Position numbers and translations under genes: made by a program. The notes under the pieces are model-generated. The model was not told where the DNA came from and did not search any database. It was given only the letters and a program-made list of their open reading frames with translations. 64,000 bases of DNA from Tieghemiomyces parasiticus. Taxonomy: Eukaryota; Kickxellomycota; Dimargaritomycetes; Dimargaritales; Dimargaritaceae. The stretch lies in the NCBI GenBank assembly GCA_027575765.1, contig JANBPT010000051.1, positions 1-64,000 on the forward strand. Direction: 5' to 3'. The stretch's first letter is position 1. Every line of letters starts with the position of its first letter. This document shows positions 58,024 to 64,000 of the stretch, in pieces.

Positions 58024-61000
58024 TCAAACAGTGCGTGATTCCCACAGTTTAAAGTAGTAGCTGTGCGGCTGATCATTCACGCGGACGGAATTGCCCAGCT
58101 CACCCTCAAGGAGTCGACCCCTAGTCGGAGATAAATGCAGAGCGGATCGAATATAAAAAAAAGGAAAGGCGAGGGTACGAGCGCCAAGGAAAAATAAATC
58201 AATTGTATGGGAGTATGTATGTGGGGAGGGAGTGGCGGTCAGTTAGAACCACAAAGTTCGGAGCGTAAGAAGCAAATAATCCTCGAGCCCCTCTCTCACC
58301 CGGTTTATCCGGCACTTACCGTTGCTGTAGGAATTCATGAAGATTTTGGCTTTCCTCTGCACCGGCATCGGCAATCGTCAAGACTTGCTGCAATTTTGGC
58401 AGCGACTTCTCGGCATGACGAACGTAGGTCGTGTGCAAGTGGTCTGGTGGCCAAGCCTCCCCCGCAGGTTCAGTATGAAGGGTGGCGTGTGAGGTTGGAT
58501 GATAATTGTCAAGCGGTAGGGAGCGGATGAGTATGTTGGTCCGGTGCACAGTGACAATGATATCTACTCAGAGTGTAGTACAGGTTAGCCGTAAGCCAGC
58601 AAGGGCGAGGGAGGGCAATACCTGTGGGTTGTACTAACCCTGGCAGAATATAACGGGCCTTACCTTGTAGATAGTTCAAAACCACTGCGGCCGGGTTGGT
58701 GTTGGTATCGATCGGTAGCGATGCTCGCTCAGACTCAGGGAGGCTGTGCAGTAGGTCATTGACTAAATGGGGGAGGGAGGGGTTTGCGTTCAGTATGTGG
58801 GCGGATCGGCCATTTTAGTGCCATTTCAGCGGAATCAAGTGTCACCCGTTTCGGACTGTCAGTTGTGTGTGTACGCGGTGAGCCGTATAACCTATTCTTA
58901 CCTTGCTTGAGCAGAGCTTGGCGCTGGTCGCTTTGGGCACGCTGTAATACAAGCGCTAAGAGGCGATGGTCGTCATCTGTGCGGAATGAATCATTGACAT
59001 TAAAACGATCAATGGGCTACCGGAGGTGAGTGGATGTCGAGGGTGCGCCAGGGAGATAGACTGTCCTTGCTTACCGGCCTTTGCAGGATTCATGCCCGTG
59101 GCGCGGGTGTAGAATATGCCGAATTACCTTCCAAACATCGCTCACGCAGTTCATGGACGACCGTTTCGGAACTCTGGTACGAGGAAGAGGTGAAGGACAT
59201 GGTATACTCAGTCAATGGATACTTACACATGATGGTGTACAGTAAATAGAAAGTTGATCGCCTAATAGCGTCCGTAGCACTTACCGAGTACACAGGTAGG
59301 TCAAGCGATGTGACGAAGCGGCGGTAAAGTTCGTCGTGAATCGCACGGTGCGGCGTACACAAGTTTAGCGGTCTCTTCATCGTGTGGCTGTCAATTGAGT
59401 TCACGAGGCAGTAACGCAGGTTTGCTAGGCAGAGTCGGTGGCTACCCACGAGATCGACCTGGATGTGACCCTGGAGATCAGTCATGGCGGCCTGCAAGGC
59501 GTGAGCCGCGGCTGGTGGCTGCAGGGCAACCCGGGCGCTGAGATTGGACAGGATCTGGGTGATAGCCAGGACCTTGCCGCGGAGCAGAGCCAAGGTCGCT
59601 CGTAGTTCTTTGGCCGTACGCTTCTGCGGTCAGTGGGAAGGTTGACATTTCAAGTAATCCATAGACATACATATCCATGCTGACACGGTGTTAATTCGTT
59701 AACCGAGTACTGAGATGGGGCCCGGGGTGCCTTGATGTACAGCCGACATTCCACCACTACGGACGCGGATCCGAAGACTTACCAGGAGCACTTCGGCGGC
59801 CTTGGCCTTCATCTTGGCGACGGTGTCTTTCCGAGCGGGACAGTGCCATTCGGTGAGGATCCGGTCAGCAGTACTGCCAGCTAGTAACTCCGTAACGTGC
59901 TGGTGGGCCGCCCGGTGGGCCTGTTCGACTGCAGCCGCGGGCGCAGGGGAATCGGGGCTGGTAAAATCTCGGCCTTCAGATTCCCAGTGTTGGATGCGTC
60001 GGGTAAGTCCGATACATTCGATCTTGCGCTGGGCGTGGTGACGGTGTAGGCACTCCAGGAATTGACCAAGCGATGCGAGCGCTTCAACTAGTGCCTCCGG
60101 AGCGGTCTCGTGGTGGACACTACGGCCCCAGTCGACGAGGGTGGCTTGGGCGGCATCGCCGCTGGCTTTGGCGTAGTTCACGATGGTCCGGCCGTCGACC
60201 GTTTGGCTGATGTCTTCCGCAAGGGCAATGATTTCGTTAGGTAGGTCCGGTGGGTCCAGAGGGCGTTGGATAAGTTCGCGTTTCAGACGATCCTTGATCA
60301 GGGTTTTCAAGTATTGAAGTCGCTCCTTGTCCGTTGTGTTATCCTTCGGCGGAAGCTGGCCCGGCTTCCGCGACCGCCACCGTTGCGTTTCCTCATCATA
60401 TTTTCGGATGCGCTGGCGGATCTCGTGCTCGTAGCGGTGCTTGAGGTGGGCACGGGATTCGGCATCACGTAGGGCCTCCCGAGTCTCGCCCAGTTGAAAT
60501 TCTGGACAAGGTAGAAGATCCAAGGTTTGGAGCGGACAATAGCGACGCGAGGTCATAATTAGGCATACATCGGGTGGGGCGATGTACGCTTATAATTTTG
60601 AGACCGCAGGGTATCCGCGGTAGAAACGGCTTTTTTTTTGGTCCAGTCTAACTTATTGCCAGTCGGCCAGATTCACTTACCGGTATCCAAAGCCTGCTGG
60701 GCCAGCTGCTGGTTATGTACCAATTTACGCTCTACCTGGGTCCGCAGTTTCTGCACTTGCTCAGTCAATTCTTCGGCCCGGGTGACCTTGTTGATTAATG
60801 CTAGTGGGCTCTGTCCATTCTTGTCTCCGACGGCGTACCTCGCCCCGCTAGCGCCAACCGCTTCCACGACATCTGCTCGACGTTGGTAAATCAAATAGTT
60901 CAATTTCCGACGGATATTCCTTACGACCGCAGGGGATTTGACCCGGGGCAATAGGTATTCAAAAATCGGGCGGAGCGGAGCGGTTTCCAGCGCGGAGGCC

Positions 61001-61185
61001 AGGTGGGCGTTGGGCGACAAGGTATTAGCACCCGAGGCCGGAAGCAGCAGTACTTGATGTTGCAGGCGCAGGCCGAGGTCATTGGTCGCCCATTGAGTGA
61101 CCTCAGTAACAAAAGGGTCGGTCTCGAGATCGCCATCTGCCCCGGGGACCGGTCCGCCCTGTAGTGGATGTTTCAAATTAGCCAT
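58024..61185 (-). CDS. Augmin subunit, HAUS5-like (tentative), multi-exon
   Basis: Minus-strand exons 60681-61185, 59783-60501, 59285-59623, 58902-59016, 58664-58762, 58320-58563 and 58024-58120 join in frame to 705 residues. Introns are 100-268 bp, with GTAAG donors. The N-terminus (VTQWATNDLGLRLQHQVLLL, then FEYLLPRVKSPAVVRNIRRK) resembles HAUS5, where W-A-x-x-E-x-G precedes a helix ending in V-K-K-I-R. Long helical, probably coiled-coil stretches follow (ELTEQVQKLRTQVERKLVHN; KSLPKLQQVLTIADAGAEES). HAUS5 belongs to augmin, which nucleates microtubules from spindle microtubules. A 99-bp extra exon (59075-59173) fits between the third and fourth exons without changing frame, but contains TGA. 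Family assignment is moderate; the gene structure is stronger. Confidence 0.62.
59075..59173 (-). other. Frame-neutral 99-bp exon candidate with in-frame TGA
   Basis: A polypyrimidine tract and TACCAG precede 59173, and a GTAAGC donor follows 59075. Exactly 33 codons begin and end in phase 0, matching both neighbouring exons. The frame reads SSETVVHELRERCLEGNSAY and onwards, then meets TGA at 59090-59092. Included, it would truncate the protein; skipped, the frame is intact. Confidence 0.45.
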
Positions 61186-61738
61186 GGTCCAGAAGACAAT
61201 AAAAAAGTGAGTAGGTAGTTTAGACAAGACCACTTGCTGTCATGGGCATGTGCTTGTCACGCATGGACTAGTTTTAGCTGGGCCCCTTTTAGAATGGCCG
61301 AACTGCCCACTACAGGGTGCCCTTGGCACTGATAACTCCACTCTACCGTGCTGGCCGATTAGGCGCGCTTGGCAGGAAGGGCTATGGAGCAAGGATGGTA
61401 CATGGAAGTATAACGCCAGCTATCCGTGCCCAGGAGCATATACCCAAACAGACAAGTGCCACAGAACGTAAATAATAAAAAAAAAAGTATCGCTATCCCC
61501 TCTGCAGGCCAATTGCTCCTATCCCCTTGGCATACACACCCAGCTCCGACGAGGTCTGCGTCCGTGTCTGCCTTTGTCACCACATTCCCTTCTCACCCAG
61601 CTTGACACGCATTCCCCGCTTTACTAGTTATTTAAGCCCCCACTCCTCCTTTCCCTCGTTTCGCGTATCCCTAATCTGTTTATACGCAACTACTCGACGA
61701 CAACGGCATCCTGATATTACGACTCCGCATTCCCAACC
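61186..61738. promoter_or_regulatory. Bidirectional intergenic region, HAUS5-like / centrin
   Basis: 553 bp separate the ATGs of two divergent genes. The centrin side has TATTTAAG and a C/T-rich leader. The other side has no clear TATA. No other gene lies between. Confidence 0.5.
61629..61636 (+). promoter_or_regulatory. TATA-like box of centrin gene
   Basis: TATTTAAG 103 bp upstream of the centrin ATG, followed by a C/T-rich stretch that fits a leader. Confidence 0.4.
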
Positions 61739-62688
61739 ATGGTGCCCACCCTTCCCCGTTCCAAGAAGGCCGACGTGACGGCTGAGCAGCTCCACGAGGT
61801 CAATGAGGCCTTCAACCTATTCGACTCCGATAGCGATGGCCAGCTCGACTATTACGAGTTTAAGGTAGGTGCCTCCAAACGGTCAACACTCACCAGAGTA
61901 GAGCCTTTCGGGTTCATTTCCTTTCTGCTCGGTCCTCCGATTATAGTCTAGGTGTCAATGGAAACTGCCCGTCTGACCACTAACGTCAAGCCTTTTTGGC
62001 ACCCCAAATCATTTCTTCCATATTACAATCTGACAGGTTGCCATGAAGGCCTTGGGTTTCGAAGTTCCCAAGAGTGAGGTACTACAACTCCTCAAACAAT
62101 ACAGTCGGGGTGACAGCCAGCGGGTCACTCAGTCCGACTTTATCACCATCAGTAAGCTTTCACCTAAACGTTATCGCCGTGAGCGGTGCCGATCTATGAA
62201 AACCTAGCGATCTGTAGACGTACCCACCCTAACCTGACCACCATTTGCTGATTACCTCTTTTTTTTGGTTTCATCCAATCCACTCCGATGATGGTGACGA
62301 CCGCCGCCACAGTGACGGAAAAGATCCGTCAGCGTGACCCGATGGAAGAGATCCATAAGGCCTTCAAACTCTTTGACGAGAACGGCAACGGTCGGATCAC
62401 CGTCGGTGACCTGCGGCGAGTGGCCCAGGAACTGGGTGAGAGTCCGAACGATGAAGAACTCCAGGCCATGATTGACGAGTTTGACATGGACAACGACGGC
62501 GCCAGTAAGTGATACGTTAAGGGGCAGACTTTTCAGAGCATAGAACCGGCGTGCTAGCTAATTCGTTTCCTCGGCGATACGGCCTGCTGATCAACCATCT
62601 AACCGCCATGCCTACTGTAATTTACCTGCTTGCTCACCGTCCTCCAGTTAATGAGAAGGAATTCGTCAGCATTATGCGCGGCGATTAA
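61739..62688 (+). CDS. CDC31: Centrin (spindle-pole / basal-body calcium-binding protein)
   Basis: Four exons (61739-61864, 62037-62151, 62313-62504 and 62648-62688) join in frame to 157 residues. Centrin is a small EF-hand protein of microtubule-organising centres. It binds Sfi1 and is needed to duplicate the spindle pole body. It also joins Sac3/TREX-2 mRNA export and the XPC repair complex. EF-hand 1 (FDSDSDGQLDYYEF), 3 (FDENGNGRITVGDL) and 4 (FDMDNDGAINEKEF) keep acidic ligands. EF-hand 2 (QYSRGDSQRVTQSDF) lacks the first Asp and is probably silent. Diagnostic are ITIMTEKIRQRDPMEEIHKA and RVAQELGE. The N-terminus is short and basic (PRSKK), as in Cdc31-type members. Introns are 143-172 bp. 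Confidence 0.96.
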
Positions 62689-62960
62689 TCGCCAACCACC
62701 ACCGTAGCTCCTGTGGGTACTGTTGACCACCCGAGGACTTTGCCCTCGACCCCTATAGTAGATACATGTCTGTCAATACTGGATTGATTATTTTCTTCTT
62801 TTTTTTATAACACTCCGTGCCCTCAATCCAGTCTTTACCCCACTGGCCTTCTCAATTGATTCCCTATCCGTTAAATATATAATGTTTTTATTATTAGCAT
62901 TTAATACACCTTTCCCATCCCATGGACAATCCAAGTCGTAGCTGGAACACCGGAGTTCAG
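62689..62960. other. Convergent 3' flanks, centrin / prolyl-tRNA synthetase
   Basis: 272 bp between two stop codons. AT-rich with TTTTTTTATAAC and TAATGTTTTTATTATTAGC stretches that fit polyadenylation on both strands. No gene. Confidence 0.5.
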
Positions 62961-64000
62961 CTAGGCCAGATTGTGCGTTCGTTCTAGGGAATCCAGTGTC
63001 GAAAGAAGGTCGGCTGCCGGGACCATTCGTCGCTCGTTAGTATGCCGGATATGCAGCTCTACCTCGCCGTGGAGCAAAAACTGCTTGCCGACCACCACCA
63101 CCCAGGGGAATCCGATAAGCTCGGTATCCTTGAACCGTTGACCGGGGGTAAGTGTCGTGCGGTCGTCAATGATGACCTGGTCTCGCCAGTAAAACGGCTC
63201 AGCCGGGACTTCCGTGGCCGCCGGGCCCGGGGCCGATTCATCAACCTCCAAGCCCAGTATATTGGTGGCAGCAGTCGTAGGGGCGATGAGGCTGCGGGTC
63301 TGGAGGTGATCGTAGAGCCGTTCGACGAAACGCCATACGGCGCCCTCCGGGTCTGAGACGCTCGCAGGGATCTGTTTGGCCCGAGGTACGATGGGTAGGA
63401 TACAAAGTCGGTAAGGTGCGATGGCCGGCGGCCAGAAGATCCCTCGGACGTCGTGGTTGCGGTCGGCCACGGCGGCGACGATACGTGAGAGACCGATGCC
63501 GTAGCAACCCATTTCGATGGGCGACCCCTCGGTAGTGGTGCCAGCCGACGCGTTGCGGATGAGAGCGCCTAGAGGTTGCGAGTACTTGGTACCCAAGTAG
63601 AAGGTGTGACCCACTTCGATGGTGGCAACGGCCTCAATCGGGCTAGCAATCGGGGTGGGCGATTCGGCATGACACGACGGACAGAGGTCACCAGCCTGGA
63701 TTTGAACCAAATCGGCACCGTGGACCGAGACGACCCCGGCGGCCTTGCCCTGCAGGCGCTCATCAGTCAACTTGGTATCTTGGGTCCCGGCCGGTAGAAG
63801 CTGCCCGTCGATCAGGAGTTGACACGGTAACGGATGGGCCAGGTTCGTCCGCAAGGAGTTGGCCGGGGTTAAGTCCGATTGTGAGGAACATGAAGTGGGA
63901 CCACTACCCAGGGCCTCAGCCAGCTGATCTAGGGTATACGTGGTCACGTCGTGCTCGCTATCGGTAAGGTGTGGCGTCAGTTTGTGCGAGTTTAACGACC
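62961..64000 (-). CDS. Prolyl-tRNA synthetase, bacterial/mitochondrial type, C-terminal part
   Basis: The frame is open from the stop at 62961 to the window edge (at least 346 residues), so the start lies outside. It charges tRNA-Pro and is almost certainly the mitochondrial enzyme. Seen are the zinc-ribbon-like AGDLCPSC, VGHTFYLGTKYSQPLGALIR, the class II motif 3 MGCYGIGLSRIVAAVADRN, FWPPAIAPYRLCILPI and a C-terminal anticodon-binding alpha/beta domain with DDRTTLTPGQRFKDTELIGF and PWVVVVG. A short insertion (GLEVDESAPGPAATEVP) lengthens that domain. Class II motifs 1 and 2 must lie upstream. Single exon here. It converges on the centrin gene. Confidence 0.93.
   Translation of the reverse strand, partial: SLNSHKLTPHLTDSEHDVTTYTLDQLAEALGSGPTSCSSQSDLTPANSLRTNLAHPLPCQLLIDGQLLPAGTQDTKLTDERLQGKAAGVVSVHGADLVQIQAGDLCPSCHAESPTPIASPIEAVATIEVGHTFYLGTKYSQPLGALIRNASAGTTTEGSPIEMGCYGIGLSRIVAAVADRNHDVRGIFWPPAIAPYRLCILPIVPRAKQIPASVSDPEGAVWRFVERLYDHLQTRSLIAPTTAATNILGLEVDESAPGPAATEVPAEPFYWRDQVIIDDRTTLTPGQRFKDTELIGFPWVVVVGKQFLLHGEVELHIRHTNERRMVPAADLLSTLDSLERTHNLA

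Noticed and set aside
59262..59284. Alternative 23-bp intron creating a 35-bp exon in the augmin-like gene
   Set aside because: A 23-bp spliceosomal intron is not credible here. The 99-bp exon or exon skipping gives a simpler frame-preserving model.
1..64000. CRISPR arrays, rRNA or tRNA genes
   Set aside because: No regularly spaced direct repeats and no rRNA-like stretch. No A-box/B-box pair with a foldable cloverleaf was found by eye; near matches such as 19591 and 24240 lack the partner box or T-stem pairing.

Overview
This is a eukaryotic, almost certainly fungal, nuclear window. The genes are protein-coding and spaced by long intergenic stretches. Many are split by GT-AG introns whose donors are mostly GTAAGT, GTAGGT or GTAAGA. 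The proteins include fungal-type families: a DUF1748/mitofissin Atg44, a two-finger CCCH protein of the Lee1/Cps3 type, a Kre9/Knh1-like GPI protein and a BNA3-type kynurenine aminotransferase. A likely augmin (HAUS5-like) subunit and a trace of a non-ribosomal peptide synthetase fit an early-diverging filamentous fungus, perhaps Kickxellomycotina/Dimargaritales. That placement is inference and was not tested. TAA, TAG and TGA all end well-formed genes, so the standard code applies.

Layout. 0-5 kb: a tiny secreted peptide (+), RPS12 (-) and a long proline-rich orphan (-). 5-11.4 kb: no supportable gene; the first part is pyrimidine-rich on the minus strand. 11.4-15.2 kb: a six-exon Myb/SANT protein and a two-exon U1/matrin zinc-finger protein, both +. 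15.2-27.1 kb: gene-poor, with one exon-like relic full of stop codons and one orphan terminal exon. 27.1-34 kb: a BED-finger protein (+), a GNAT acetyltransferase (-) and kynurenine aminotransferase (+, mitochondrial leader, possible second start). 34-38.8 kb: an NRPS adenylation-domain relic (+), ATG44 (-) and a GPI-anchored wall protein (-). 40.6-46.7 kb: a six-exon prolyl-oligopeptidase-like gene (-) whose nucleophile serine is replaced by glycine, divergent from a two-exon SANT-like orphan (+). 47.4-49.3 kb: the CCCH protein (-). 49.3-58 kb: mostly empty, with one candidate small three-exon gene. 58-64 kb: a multi-exon augmin-like subunit (-), centrin/CDC31 (+) divergent from it, and the 3' part of a bacterial/mitochondrial-type prolyl-tRNA synthetase (-) that runs off the window.

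Mitochondrial functions recur (ATG44, BNA3, prolyl-tRNA synthetase and the oligopeptidase-like protein with its Arg-rich leader). The centrin/augmin-like pair is a microtubule-organising neighbourhood sharing a 553-bp intergenic region. Exon joins below were worked out by hand from splice signals and reading-frame continuity. Family assignments rest on remembered motifs, not on a database search.
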